DNA from: Hemicordylus capensis
Lineage: Eukaryota > Chordata > Lepidosauria > Squamata > Cordylidae
Reading direction: 5' to 3'
Assembly: GCF_027244095.1 (NCBI RefSeq)
Contig: NC_069657.1
Location: forward strand, 144,146,857-144,210,856
DNA: 64,000 bases
A program made the position numbers and the translations under genes. Numbering within the stretch: position 1 is the stretch's first letter; each line of letters begins with the position of its first letter. This document shows positions 35,435 through 47,204 of the stretch, in pieces. The notes beneath the pieces are model-generated. The model did no database searches. It was not told the DNA's origin and saw nothing but the letters and a program-made list of their open reading frames with translations.

Positions 35435-35652
35435 ACCACTTTGAGATAAGTTCACCTGGGCCAGCTGAACTGAGGACAGAGATGTAGAAGAGGGCAAAAA
35501 AGAGCAAAATGTTTTCACCTTTATTCTCCTGTTAATCTGATTTAACAACAGATGTCAAAATGATGAAAAAAGCATAAAACTCCTTTCATGCTCCTTGAAA
35601 AGGGATGAAGGGATCATGAAACTGCACATACTGGAAGCATATAGTTTGGGAA
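35435..35652 (-). promoter_or_regulatory. Conserved OR 5'-flank block, copy 3, part 1
   Basis: Collinear with 25495-25640: GGGCCAGCTGAACTGAG and CTCCTGTTAATCTGATTT. It is cut by the copia fossil and continues at 38992. Confidence 0.6.
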
Positions 35653-38600
35653 TGTTTGAGATGCAGCTCTGGATGGCATAGACCTCTTAGCACTGCTTGT
35701 CTTCAGACAATATTAATTAGCAGTGCTCCTTACCTGTGTACTTCCCCTGTTGCTGGGGCAGATAAAGAAATCTCCCCTCCTGAACTCTCTAATGTGGTTA
35801 TGAACCCAGTGAATGCAGACAAAGGGGCACAGAAAGTGGAAAGCCTGTTTGATTGGAAAGGAGTTCCAGAAAAATGGCAGGGAACCTTTTTGACATGGAG
35901 ACTTCTGCACAGGGACAGGCAGTAATCCTAGGGTTGGATGGATTTAATTTTGAAACATTCAAGATGGAGTCCTTTCTCATGGCTAAGGGCCTGAAAAGTG
36001 TCTCGCAAGAAGACAGACCTGAAGCAGCTGGAGAACAAGCAGCACGGGATGCCAAAACAGAAAAACCTACAGATTCATCTGCTTGCATGTGAGTTACTCA
36101 ATCATTGCTTATTTGAGGAAGACCAAGATAGCTAAGGAAGCTTGGGAGATTGCCTGTATGCTAGAAAGACAACTAATACTTGCATTGACCTGATTGTGAG
36201 ACTGTGTAATATGAGACTCAGAGAAGGACAGAATTTAACTGAGCATGTTAATCAAATCCTCGACATTACAAGAAGGTGTTCACAAGAAAATGTTAAATTA
36301 CCTGATCAAGTAATTATTGCATTTATTTTGAATAGTCTGCCAGAGAGATGTCATGTGATATATTTTGGAATCAAGAGAACTTCAGACTTCATGACTTTGT
36401 TTTAAGATTAGATGCAATTCCTATTAAACTCTCTGACCAAAGGAGTCAGGTTACAGAGTTTCAGACCAAACAAAAGAGCAAGGTGTGTTGGCTGTGTAGA
36501 AAGCCAGGCCATTTGTAAGTGAATTGTTCTCAGAACAAAGGCCATGGCCACAGTCCTGCTGAAAGAAATTCCAAGAGGGATGACTCAGTACCCAGAGCTC
36601 AAATTTCTCTAAAACATGAACCCAGAGCTAAAGGAGATTCCAAAGAAAAAGTATGAAAAGAGTTTGGGGGAATTTTTGAAACTTTTGAATCTGCTGAAAA
36701 TAATGTTGAAAGTGATTGCAAAAGTGATTATGGGAATCCAGTTGGTGATAGTGGTGCAACTGCAAACCTGATTAAAGACAACGAACTGTTTAGTGAGTTG
36801 GACTTGAATGGCCATCTGCCAATAAGCCTGGCAGATGGCAGAAAGATCCTTGCAGAGGAAAATCAAAAATCAGATGCAAGATGCCAAAGGGAAGGAGCAT
36901 ATCTTTGAGAATTGAGGAAGTTCTTTATGTCCCTGCACTTGAAAGCAGTTTAATTTCAGTCAAATATGCCACATACAGAAGCTATCAAGTAATATTCAAG
37001 GATGATTACTATTACATCAAAGTTAAACAGGAGTTGCTAATGAGAGGATCTTTAAAGGAAAGTGACTTGTATGAGATTGGTAGCATTAATGAGAAAACCA
37101 ATGTTGCAAAATAATGTTTGCATAAACAATGTGAAAAATCATGGCATTGAAGATTTGCACATAGTTATCTTAAAGTAATTTGTCAACTTGAGAAGTCAGA
37201 TTTAGCAAGAGGCTCGGAAGTTCAGTCCTGCAAAGACTATAAGGCTATATACATGATCTGTGTGTAGAGCTGAAAGAGGTTCTGCGGGGATAGTGGGCTT
37301 GACCTGCGCTCCCCACAGACGAACAACCATCCTTCCCCGGGTGGGTGAATAGCCCACCCAGATGAGCGGCAGCTTCACTCGAGCATTCCTGCACCCAGTC
37401 ATGGCTCATCCAGCAACTCTGGTCATGGTTCATGCATCAGCCACATGCCTTGCCCCCCCCTGGAGCCCCAGTGATGCACCACACAAGTACACGGTGAATT
37501 TCTGGGGTCCCCCCTCCCTGAGTGTGTCTGCAACAGCTGCAAGCAGCTATTGAAGACACACAACCCCCCCAATGGATTAACGGAGTGCTTCAATTAGCCT
37601 CATTTAAGGGGAAGGGGAATTAGGTGGGCTAGCTGCCTTGGGAGCACCAGGCTCACCTGCGTGCCTGGTGGTTCCCAAGACCACTGGAAAGTGGGCTAAC
37701 CTCCCTTAGCCTGATTTCCAGTGATTGTGGGAATAGCTTCATTGAAAGACTGCCAACATGTGAAGCTAAAATTTGGAGAAAAGCTGCAGAAGAAGAGATT
37801 ATCTACAAAAAATAAAACTTGGACACTTGTGGAACTACCTTCTGGAAGAAAGGAGCAGCCATCAGGATTTTAAAAACCTGGAAAAGAGAGGCTTGTAAGC
37901 AAAGTCCAGAGAAGCATCTATGGCTTGAAGCAAGGTGTTAGAGCATGGAATAAGAAGTTGAATCAGATGTTACTCAAGGAGAGTTTCATGCAAGGAAAGG
38001 CTAACCCCTGCCTTTTCAAGATTCAAAGTTGACAGATAGACTTACATTTTGATGTATGCTGATAACGTAATTATTTGCTACAAAAGAAACAAGACATTCA
38101 AGAGATCGTGGAGCACTTGAACAAAGAAGTGGAAGTGAAACAACTAGGAAACATTTCCTATTGACTTGGCACTGAAATAGAAAAAGAAGAGGATAAAAGT
38201 TACCTTCTCAATCAGAAACCGAAGATAAAGGATTTTCTAGGATTTCTGAAACTGGGAGAAGCTAAAGAGGTCAGTACACCAATGGAGACAAACCTCCTGA
38301 AGCAAGAGCCATTGCCAGACTTTGGAATCAATGAGCCAAAGCCAACTGAGATGTTTGAGGACAACCAAGGGTGCATCCAACTCTCTCTGATGGAAGAGAC
38401 TATGTCTTGAACAAAGCACATAGACTCAAAGCACCTCTATGTTCGAGCAGCACAAGAGAATGGGCTAGTTAAGCGGAAGTATTGCCCAACTCAATACATG
38501 GTAGCAGATGGGCTATCCAAGCCGCTACCAAGAGACCGATTCCAGATTATTTGAGAGAAGATGGGAGTCATAGATCGGTGCATGAGATAATGAGAAGAGG

Positions 38601-38991
38601 TGTTGGAGATGCAGCTCCTGATGACATTGACTCTTAGCACCAGCAGTCCTATTGATGACTAGGGGCATTGGGGTAGAGATAGCCAGTAAGGACATTCCTT
38701 CTCTGACCATGCTTCCTTTACTCTGATTCCCCTTTGTTAGATGGATAATCTCAGGTTTCATTCTCTCACCTGAGAGAGAGAGAGACTTCCGTCTTCTCCC
38801 TTCCCCTCTTCCTGTATGTAGCTATCAAGGAGGCACGATAGATCTCTTAATCTATATCACTGATTCATTTCCTAAATAAACCACTTTATTTGGAACTTCT
38901 ACTCCATGTCTCCAGACAATATTAATTAGCAGTGCTCCCATACCTGTGCACTTCCACTGTAGCAGAAATCTCCCTGCCTGTACTCTCTACA
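35653..38991 (+). mobile_element. Ty1/copia LTR retrotransposon fossil
   Basis: The element starts TGTTTGAGATGCAGC. A right LTR of about 390 bp (38601-38991) begins TGTTGGAGATGCAGC and ends in CA. A shorter left LTR copy spans about 35653-35792. GGGAA flanks both sides (35648-35652 and 38992-38996). The internal parts are in copia order: a GAG-like stretch and CCHC zinc knuckle near 36.0-36.55 kb, a protease-like DSGAT near 36.75 kb, a pre-integrase-like stretch at 36.88-37.11 kb, then RT/RNase H remnants at 38.04-38.55 kb with YAD and VADGLSKPL. A purine tract precedes the right LTR. It is broken, with many breaks and much of the centre missing. A MITE-like insertion lies at about 37.2-37.74 kb. 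It may belong to a Hydra-like copia lineage (uncertain). Confidence 0.88.
37205..37745. mobile_element. MITE-like insertion inside the copia fossil
   Basis: A GC-richer block with inverted-looking ends AAGGCTATATACATGATC and GATTGTGGGAATAGCTT. It resembles the end structure of the element at 60.59-61.10 kb (GTGTGAATAGCCTC). Confidence 0.45.
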
Positions 38992-39470
38992 GGGAAGAGG
39001 GATCTGGCCACCTGAAATAAAGTAAGTAAAAAGTAGAAATACTATTTCACCTACCCTTTGTCCTTCTAATATTCTAAGTTTTTAAAGTTTTCTTTGTCCA
39101 GATATTTTGAGGTTTTTCCCTCCAGTTTGCTCAAGTGCATTCGTGAGGACGTACATGAAGTTGAATCTCCACTATTTGCTCCTTCTCTGCCACAGGTGAA
39201 ATTGCTAATGAAAAGATGGCTAAATGACACCTACAAATGCTGGAGTATCACTGAAACAATTTAAGGCCCTGAAAATCCCTGAGGCTGTGCTAGTCAGACT
39301 TTCTATTAAGAGTTGGGAACTTGGGACTTTGTCCTGCAAGCACCTCAAATCTCAGGTGGCATTTACAATTAGCTTCATGCTTTTGAGTGTGGGAATTAAT
39401 TCCACTGAAATGTCATTTGAAAATGGTCTTTCAAAAAAGAACACATTGCTAAGAATATAGGAGAATGGGG
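38992..39470 (-). promoter_or_regulatory. Conserved OR 5'-flank block, copy 3, part 2
   Basis: Resumes collinearity with 25690-26175: TTTCACCTACC, CATGAAGTTGAATCTC, AAGATGGCTAAATGAC, GGAATTAATTCC and CATTTGAAAA. Confidence 0.6.
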
Positions 39471-39520
39471 ATGATACAACTATACAAAGGGCAGATCTGC
39501 ATCCCCCTGAAAACACAGAG

Positions 39521-39640
39521 GCTGACGTCCAGACTAAGGAAGCTCTGGTGCTACGTGAGAAACTGTGGCACTCCTGATGGCTTTATTAATTTAGCAGCAG
39601 TGATCACACAGGTTGTGTATGTGCATGTGAAATTTCAACA
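39521..39640. mobile_element. Fragment related to the 25.1-kb MITE
   Basis: GCTGACGTCCAGACTAAGGAAG resembles that MITE's terminus; the other end was not found. Confidence 0.35.
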
Positions 39641-40395
39641 ATGTGGATGGACACATGGATGGACACACATATAGAATGCTGGGTGATCTCCTAAGTCTAC
39701 TGTAAAGTAGGCTTTAAAATTGAGTTTTCCAGAGCTCCAAATCGCAGCAAGAGTTTGCTTTTTTTAAAAAGGTGATTATGGCAGGGAGGGTGGAACCGTC
39801 TCCTGCTCTCTATCTGCCCACCTGCCTGCCTGTACATATCTCCTATTTTTGTTAAGTTTTGTGGACTTTTTTTAGCCCATTACGTCTCACAAGCGGCTCA
39901 TGTTAGGCTTCTCATAGAGAAGAACTAGTAGTAGCTCCCACAGACTACTCTTGAACTGGCGCATTATATGCACAGATGTGTTGCCTGAATCTGTACTTGA
40001 CTGACCTGTTCCCTAACAGATTTGCAAACTGCAACAGATGTTGCATGCCTATCTAGAATTTAGTCTATATTGTAATCCACAATAGGTTTTTGTTGTGGTG
40101 GTAGTTGTGAGGCCTTTGGTAGTGACTGGCTGAACAGCTCAAATGGCTTGTAGAAGTGTCTTTGGCTGCCATTGACTGGGCTGCTCAGATCTATGCCACA
40201 GTGTATAACTACAGTGCTGAACTGTCAGTTCCTTAGTTTCCCTCAAAGGCACAAGTTTTAGTACTGCCAAAGGTCGGAGCCAGTTGCCAGTGAACATACT
40301 GCTCATAGCTGCCCATGTCTCTCATATTTGCATATAGTGCAATGCCCTGTATACATTATAATTCTCAATTTGAGGAAATATATCAAGTCAAGAGT
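39641..40395. other. Intergenic, nothing recognised
   Basis: 3' flank of the OR pseudogene. No repeat identified. Confidence 0.35.
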
Positions 40396-41340
40396 TTATG
40401 CCCCAATGGAAGCCCCCTTCCTCCTTACTATCCTCTTCAGGGCCTCCTTCACTTCCTTGTTCCTCAGGCTGTAAATCAGAGGGTTCACCATAGGAATCAC
40501 CACTGTATAAAATACAGCTGCAACTTAGTCTTGCCCTTCAGAGTAATTTGAAGTGGGCTTCAAGTAGATGAAAAGGATGGTGGTATAAAACAAGGTGACA
40601 GCCATCAGGTGGGAGGCACAGGTGGAGAAGGTTTTCTTCCTTCCCTCCGTTGAGCTGATCCTCTGGATGGTGATGACAATGTAGACATAAGAGATCAGTA
40701 TGATGAGGAAAGAACAGAGGCCTATCAGGGAAGAGATTGTGAAAAGCAGGGTGCGGTTGAGCATAGTATCAGAACAGGCAAGTTTCAGTATGAAGGGTAC
40801 ATCACAAAAGAAGTGGTCAATGATGTTGGAGCTGCAGAAGGGAAGGCGAAAGACAGTGCTAGTGTGTATCGTACCATTGGCACACCCCACCAGATATGAA
40901 GCCAACACTAGACCAATACACATCTTCCGGGACATGACAACTGGGTAGAGAAGTGGGTTGCAGATGGCTACATAACGGTCATAGGCCATGGCTGCTAGCA
41001 GAAGACACTCTACAGTGGCAAACACAGCATAGAAATAGAACTGGGCAGCACAGCCAGCAAACAGAATGGTTTTCTCTTCAGCCAAAAAATTCACCAGTGT
41101 TTTGGGAACAATGACAGTGGAATAACATAGATCTGAGAAAGACAGGTTACTGAGGAAAAAGTACATGGGTTTTTGAAGATGGGGGTCAAGACAAATCAAT
41201 GCAATCATCCCAAGATTTCCCAGAAGAGTGATGACATAAATGGTCAGAAACACCACAAAAAGGGAAATGCGTAGCAGTGGATCTTCTGTGAATCCTACTA
41301 GAATGAATTCTGACACTACAGTGCGATTCCATTGGGCCAT
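40396..41340 (-). pseudogene. Olfactory receptor pseudogene, one nonsense codon
   Basis: 314 sense codons' worth of class II OR in one frame, from MAQWNRTVV (sequon NRT at 5-7) through [65 protein letters not shown] and a basic C-tail. The only damage is a TAA at 40525-40527 (codon 272), where relatives usually have Lys, just before TM7. A product would lack TM7 and so should not couple to G protein. With AAA as the ancestral codon one substitution explains it. A splice acceptor (GGTTTTCAG at 41359) still lies 18 nt before the ATG. It is closer to OR9-type sequences than the three intact genes. Recent loss or a segregating null allele is likely. Confidence 0.9.
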
Positions 41341-41358
41341 TGCAGCAGAACTCAAGGC

Positions 41359-41378
41359 CTGAAAACCAAAGAAGAGAG
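41359..41378 (-). other. Splice acceptor of the OR pseudogene
   Basis: On the minus strand, TCTTCTTTGGTTTTCAG ends at 41359, 18 nt before the ATG. Confidence 0.65.
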
Positions 41379-41625
41379 TCTGAATGTCAGGACACATTTC
41401 TGGTAATACAGTCAGTGATATACCAGAGTCAAATGACGTGTTACTTTAAAAAGATGCGAGACACTTGCATGCTTCTTTTTGTCTTTGTTAAAAAAAACAA
41501 GCACATGCAAAGGGCCCAGTCAAGATTGGGATTGTGGCAGGTAGGCTTGCTGCCTGCAGAGTTCCAAAATAAGGAACACATTGGAAGACCTTAACAAAAT
41601 TTCATATTTTAGGACATTAACAGGA

Positions 41626-42060
41626 CTTTATTAGAATATACTTAACAGGCGCTTTTGGACATAATACCAAATCATAGGTAAGTGTGCCAGAGGTTTGAGT
41701 TTGTGATCTTCTGAAAGTGTGAAGCTGCAGTTTCATCACACAGCCATGGCTCCATTTTCACTTCCAAACCTGAATTTGAACCCTCATTTTGTAGTGTGTC
41801 TCGCTGCTGAAACCTGAGGTTGGGAGTCACTATTGTGTCATCCAAATTCTTCTGCCCACCATCACCTGGGTTTTGTGTACAAGCTCCTCCCACCACCATA
41901 AAGAAGGCGGCTAAGAGTAGCCCATAAATGCATCAGTTCTAGGGCAGCCGCATTTCTTGCTGGCCACTTCATGGAGCTGATGCCTTGCCCTCTGTCATCC
42001 CCTTACTCCTCCTGCCGCTGCTTGGCAACAGGGATGCTGCATCCCTGCAGTTTCTGCATT
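41626..42060 (-). mobile_element. DNA transposon fragment, GGACATAA-ended family
   Basis: The end AGGCGCTTTTGGACATAATA and the body to about 41860 match, in the opposite orientation, 59165-59375 (GATGACACAAT, AACCTCAGGTTTC, CAAACCTCTGGCAC). The adjoining 41940-42050 matches 29170-29290. It is a relative of the 26.3-29.5 kb element. Confidence 0.5.
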
Positions 42061-42539
42061 TAAAGAGACAGAACGGCATTAAGGAAAACACACTTTAAAT
42101 TAAAAAAGGAGAATAGACACATGAGAAAGGAGCCTGGGACTCTCAGATACTATCAATGAAGTATGGTTTGTTTGGCCTTAATGTACACAAAGGTGTGGTG
42201 GGGTGGGGGGAACCAGACCAAGGGTCATGCCCAAGAATCCTGGGGGAAGACACTGTTTGCCAGACCACAGAATGGCCAGGGCTGCTCGTCTGGTACTCCA
42301 GGAACAGATCTTATTGACTTCCTAGGAGGAGATATGCATATTATATCTACTGAGGCAGTCAAAGAGTCCTGGGGATCAGTTCACTGTAACCAAGGGTACC
42401 ACTAGGCTTGCAGACCAAGGCAAAGCAGTGAGAAAGACGCCATTGTCTTCCATTGTTGGGGAGGAAAAGTCTTGTGGCCCCCCTCTTCCCTCTCCTGGCA
42501 ATAGAGGATTGGGCCCTCACTTGCACGGGTCAAAGATAG
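42061..42539. other. Intergenic, nothing firm recognised
   Basis: May continue the DNA transposon fragment. No coding motif seen. Confidence 0.3.
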
Positions 42540-42700
42540 ACTGCATAAGCAATCCCTCTCACTGATTTAAGTGGTAATAAGCTTTGGAATAAGCTTCCTG
42601 CTGAAAAAAGAGCATCTCCTTCTCTGTTTGTTTTCAGGAAGAACCTCAAGACCCTCCTGTTCAATTAGAATTTTTTCCTCCTTTTATTAAATTTACGGTC
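42540..42700 (+). mobile_element. L2-group LINE scrap (RT C-terminus)
   Basis: The translation recalls the conserved L2-type ending LWNKLPAE...FRKNLKTLLF (here ALE-ASC and RKNLKTLLFN in different frames). Confidence 0.45.
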
Positions 42701-42899
42701 ATGGACCAAGACATACAGCATAAAACCTAATGAACAATAAAACATACAATTCATAAGTACATAGATCTTCTGCAACTAATAATAATATAACAGAATTTAG
42801 CTGTGACGTAAGATTACATGCCCATCAGGAGCTGCATCTCCAACATTAATTTGTATCGAGCATATGTAGGCCAGAAGGTGTATTTGAATGTAACAGAGG

Positions 42900-43773
42900 A
42901 CATCCTAGAACTGTATCTTTTTTGGGGGGGCAGTCCATTTCGAGCTCGAATTGTATCTTTTTGGGGGCCAGTCCATTTCGAGCTCGAATTGGTCAAACTG
43001 GTCCTGTTTCAATCAAACCAGGTTTGATTCAAACCAGTTCTGCACACTCCTATAGGGACTGATCCAGGTACTCCACATGACCAGCCCTACCTTGGTAGAG
43101 CTGTGCTGGCTCTGGTAGGGCTGGTTATGTGAACAACCTTTAAGAAAAGCTAGCAGATACAACTACTTGGCAGATTCAACATACTTCAGTACAGAGTACT
43201 GCTGATTCACTAAACAATTCAACATCTCTAACAGATCCCTCTTCATGCATGAAGTCTGAAATCTTAAATAGCTGATACTTAATCCAAAGAGTGATGTCCC
43301 CTGAAATTCCCATTTCTGATAATTGGTGAAATTTCTGATTATTGGTGAATAATCTTGGGGTTTTGTGGGTGGTAAGCACCCCTGGGTGCCTACCACCCAC
43401 CCCAGTCACTATGAGCCCCACTGGGCATTGAGGTCACTCCTCCAGTTATCGCCAACTCGTTTGATGGCTACACAGAGACAGGCCTTCTGGGTTGCTGCCC
43501 CAAGGTTGTGGAATGCGCTCTCTACTAAGATATGAGCCTCCCCATCTCTGGCAATTTTAAAAAAACTTCTGAAAACCAATCTCTTCAACCAAGCTTTCTC
43601 AGCTCTTTAAAATTTGTTTTTAAATTGTTCTGGTTATTTAATTGCTTTAAGATGTTTTAATTGTTAATTATTGTTGTTTTGCACTGTTTTATAATTTCTT
43701 ATTTAATTAACTGGTTTTAATGGTTTTGTTTTAATGTAAAGTGCCTTGAGCGTTTTGGATGGGGAGTATAAAA

Positions 43774-43804
<31 letters not shown>

Positions 43805-44260
43805 TTTGGGCTCCATAGAGATGCATTGGCTCCATAGGAAATAACAGAGTGAATTTTCACCTACTGACCCTAATTGCTTATTGCTCTGAACTCTGAGTTC
43901 GGGTCACAGCAATTAAGCTACTAAGGTGAAAGGGAACACAGTGTTCTTTCTGAATGGAAAGGCTCAGGCAATGGTTTCCTATGGAGCCAATGCATCTATA
44001 TGGAGCCAAAAATTAATTCTTTAAAAGTTCCTGAATTAATCAACAATAAATCCTATCAACTTGGGGGTGCCTTGTGGGGGTGGAGACCGTCCCTGCTGTG
44101 CCCCCAGACCAAATTTGGGGTGCTCTGGCACCCCCCAAAGGTGGGGAATGGGGCATCCTCAAATCCCCATTATTCCCTATGGGTGGAATATAAAAATTGA
44201 AAAAAATCTTCAAAAATTCACCAATAATCACCTATTGTTTGAGCATAGATCTTTAAATGT
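42900..44260. mobile_element. hAT foldback remnant, interrupted
   Basis: A hAT end-like ATTCAAACCAGTTCTGCACA precedes CTCCTATAGGG at 43055. The GGTGGTAAGCACC...GGTGCCTACCACCC stem (43365-43400) and CCTATCAACTTGGGGGTGCC (44052) match the 2.5-kb element at 17.95 and 18.72 kb. A hairpin GACCCTAATTGCTTATTGC/GCAATTAAGCTACTAAGG spans 43865-43925. A 38-bp unit (TTTTTGGGGGCCAGTCCATT...) is tandemly duplicated at 42913-42990. Ends and TSD are not resolved. Confidence 0.55.
43440..43806 (+). mobile_element. L2-group LINE 3' end
   Basis: It encodes a decayed RT C-terminus near CAAGGTTGTGGAATGCGCTC. The 3'UTR has GTGCCTTGAGCGTTTTGGAT and an (AATC)n tail at 43777-43804. It is inserted in the hAT remnant. 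Confidence 0.75.
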
Positions 44261-44284
44261 GCTCTATGTTGCAATCTGTCGCAT

Positions 44285-44640
44285 TTGAGTTGAGTCTTTC
44301 TCCACTTGCACTCCAGTTGCCTACCTTGCTGCTTCAGCCCCCGTAGATCTTCCGTATACCAAGGGGCCAGTTTTGAAGCAGGTCAGAGGGGATGCTTAAG
44401 AGCAATCGTGTTTACTGCCCTGGTGAGCAAGTTGTTCCAATTTTCAAGCAGGTCATCAACAGGATCACCAGCAGAGCTAACACTGAATCCCTCCAAGGCT
44501 TCTTGGAATCCTACTGGATTCAATAACCTCTTCGGGTGGACCATTCTACTATTAGAATGGTCCACTCCGCAGGGGCCCCTTGCCCCTGTGGAGGTGGGAA
44601 GTAATTGTAAGTCAAACCTTAACCAGATGATGGTCCATCC
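44285..44640 (-). mobile_element. L2-group LINE scrap (endonuclease-RT linker)
   Basis: The minus-strand frame MVHPKRLLNPVGFQEAL, followed by DDLLENWNNLLTRAVNTIA, has the look of the linker that follows the endonuclease in L2-like ORF2 proteins. It is inserted between hAT segments. Confidence 0.55.
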
Positions 44641-44739
44641 ATGACAATGGGGAAATCACAAGAGTCCCCACCCATGGAACCAAACTCAGAGTTCCGAACA
44701 ATAAGCAGTCAGGGTCAGTAGGTGAAAAGGCACTCAGTT

Positions 44740-45600
44740 ATTTCCTATGGAGCCAATCCACTCCTTTATCTGGCAGCCAAGTACGGCCACCACCTTCTCC
44801 ATGGTGTGCATCGTGTCCATGGTCTCCACATGCAAAATGGCCCACCTGTGCTGTAGTGCAGTAGGAGATGTGCTGGAGCTAGAGGCAGCACCTACAGAGG
44901 TCCCCCTCTCTCTGGGCCCCACTAGCAGGCAGTGAGGGCCAGGAAAGCAGCGTGCATTCCACTGAAACCGGTCCAGAGGTCAGTTGTGCAATGCATGCTG
45001 GTGCCAGCAGGTGTTGCCCGGAGCCTGGCTGACAATCTCCCTACACTGGCGGTACAGGGAGGGGACCACATTCCGGCTGAATGTGGTCCTTGAGGGGATT
45101 GTGTAATCAGGAGCAAGGTACTGGAGAAGCTGGCAGAAGCCGGCATTCTCGACCACCTGAAAAGGTTGGTCATCAGATGATATCATCTCCCCTATGAGGC
45201 GGGTGAGGTGATGATGGCCCACTTGACCAACATGCTTGCTGCCCGACAACTGTGTCCACTGCTGGACCAGCAGTGTTGCCTGCTTTTTTTTGGCAGCGAG
45301 CACACCACCCTTGTCCCCACTAGTTGCAGGCACACAAGGTGCACTAGCGCTGCCAGAGAGGCCAAGGAGAGCTAGGTGATGACGCTCCATGTGCCACCAC
45401 ATGGGCGTCATCCCCAGGTGCTTGGAATCCTTTCCATGACTGACTTGTGCCCTTCTGTGGGTACAGCAGGCATGTTTTGGGGCATTTTCAGGCACCTCAA
45501 AATGCCGCCAGATACCGCTGCCCTTGGAGGCCTCTGGAACCCTGGGCGCCCTCTTTGGCCTCTTGCTTCTGGATGACTGAAGTCCTATGGGGGGGAAGAG
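44740..45600 (-). pseudogene. hAT transposase remnant (BED finger plus N-terminal domain)
   Basis: The minus-strand translation begins with a basic stretch, then a BED-type zinc finger: IWRHFEV, then CC near 45440-45500, and the His pair in MWWHMERHH near 45400. After a linker comes MISSDDQPFQVVENAGFCQL and IPSRTTFSRNVVP, a classic hAT segment. TTDLWTGFSG follows after one frame change near 45000, carrying the first catalytic-region Asp of hAT enzymes, then LALTAC. The rest of the catalytic core and the C-terminal dimerisation domain are missing. It is a plausible relative of the source of the TAGGG-ended MITEs in this window, since the shared 5' region links it to the 2.5-kb copy. Confidence 0.82.
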
Positions 45601-46276
45601 GCGGCTGCCACTGCCTGCCCACTGCTGTCACCCACCCCCCTTCTGCCCTGCATGGAGGAGGAAGGGCCTGGCTCAGGTGGGGGACAGGCAGGCCTCTCCA
45701 CTACCTCAGCAGATCCTTCCTCATCAGAGCCAGAGTGGGAGGAACCACCACTGTACCCCAACATGACTGCCTGGGCTTCATGAGGCCCCCTCCCTGAGCT
45801 GAGATATAATAGGTGGGAGGGCCCCAAGAGGGAGAGAGAATCTGGCTGTGCCACTGGCAGCCATCACATCCTCCCTGCCCTCTGCCTCCTCCCCTGCACC
45901 ACCAGCCTTCACCACCACTGGTGGTGCACCACCACTTGGCGACAAGGGACTCGCCACAGCTCTAGTGCCTCAGCCTCATCCTTGTCTGGCGCTGGCAGGA
46001 GGCTGGGGGTAGTTCAGGCTGTGCACAAATGCCTCAGCTGGGGCAAATAATTCCTGAATGGAGAGGACTGGGGTATCATCAGGGTCCTCAGGTCCTCATC
46101 CTCTCTGCCCCACAGCCACAGGCACAGCCTGCCCCTGGCCTCTCCCACCTCTGCCTAGTAACCTTCTGCAAGGCCTGGCCTGAACATGCTGCTTGCATTG
46201 CTCAGACATGTTAAAAGGTGGAAGACTTTAGGAGAAAGGCTAGAAAGGGGCAAAATACTTAAAAAAAGGGGGGGGA

Positions 46277-46452
46277 GCCAATTGGTGGGGAAGAAGGGAA
46301 AGATTATTTGGGGAGAAAGCCAATTGGTTGGGAGGGAAAGACTCTTTTGGAAAAATGCCAATTGGGGGGAATGGAAGACTTTTAGCAGGGGGGGAAAGGC
46401 CAATTGAGGTGAGGTGAGGGGAAACTTTTTGTGTGGGGAAAAAGCCAATTGG
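46277..46452. repeat. Five GCCAATTG-centred tandem units
   Basis: GCCAATTGG or GCCAATTGA at 46277, 46319, 46357, 46399 and 46444, spaced 38-45 bp within purine-rich sequence of the large hAT element, upstream of its transposase. Confidence 0.7.
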
Positions 46453-47204
46453 GGGGAGGTGTTGGAGAGGGGAAATTTTTAAAAAAGCAGAGACCCCTGG
46501 GTGGCAGGCAGTTACCCTCTAACCAGGTGGAGGAGTGGGGGGGGGGCAAGCTTTTTGGGAAAAAGAGAATGGGGGGAAATTAAGGAGCACCTACCAGGAG
46601 GAAATCAAAGCTTGGGGAACCTAAAAATCAAAACAAAATATCTTTTAATCTGAAGTTTTATAAATTTTTTTGGAAAAAATATTTTACAGTATAAGCCTAT
46701 TTAAAATGACCCCTTTAACAAAAGCCTACCCGCCCACTCCACCCACAGCAAGCAATACAATAATACATGCAATAAATCAACAATAACGATAGCCTGGGGG
46801 CGGGACCTGTAAAAGGAGAAGAACCTGCAAAAAAAGAAGCAACCTGCAAGGGAAAACAAGGCAGCAAGCAAAAAATACACAAAATATCCCTCCCCACACC
46901 CAAATGCAAAATAAAGGAGGCCCTATTTAAAACCACCAACTAGGGAAGGGGACAACAAAAGGTCTGCACACACTCACCCCTCTTCTTCCGGTTCTTCTCC
47001 TGCCCCACAGCGGCCAAAGAGACAAAAACCAGAAATAGCAGTGGGCTGGCACACAGGAGGGCGGCACAGGTGGGCACAGCCAGGGGCAAGTGTGAGGGCA
47101 GAATGAGCCACTGGTTGTCACTCACCCCCAAGCAGCGAAAAATTAAATAAAAATACTTTAAAAATCTAAGAGAGCGCCTTCTTTTACATGATCCCCACCG
47201 CACA

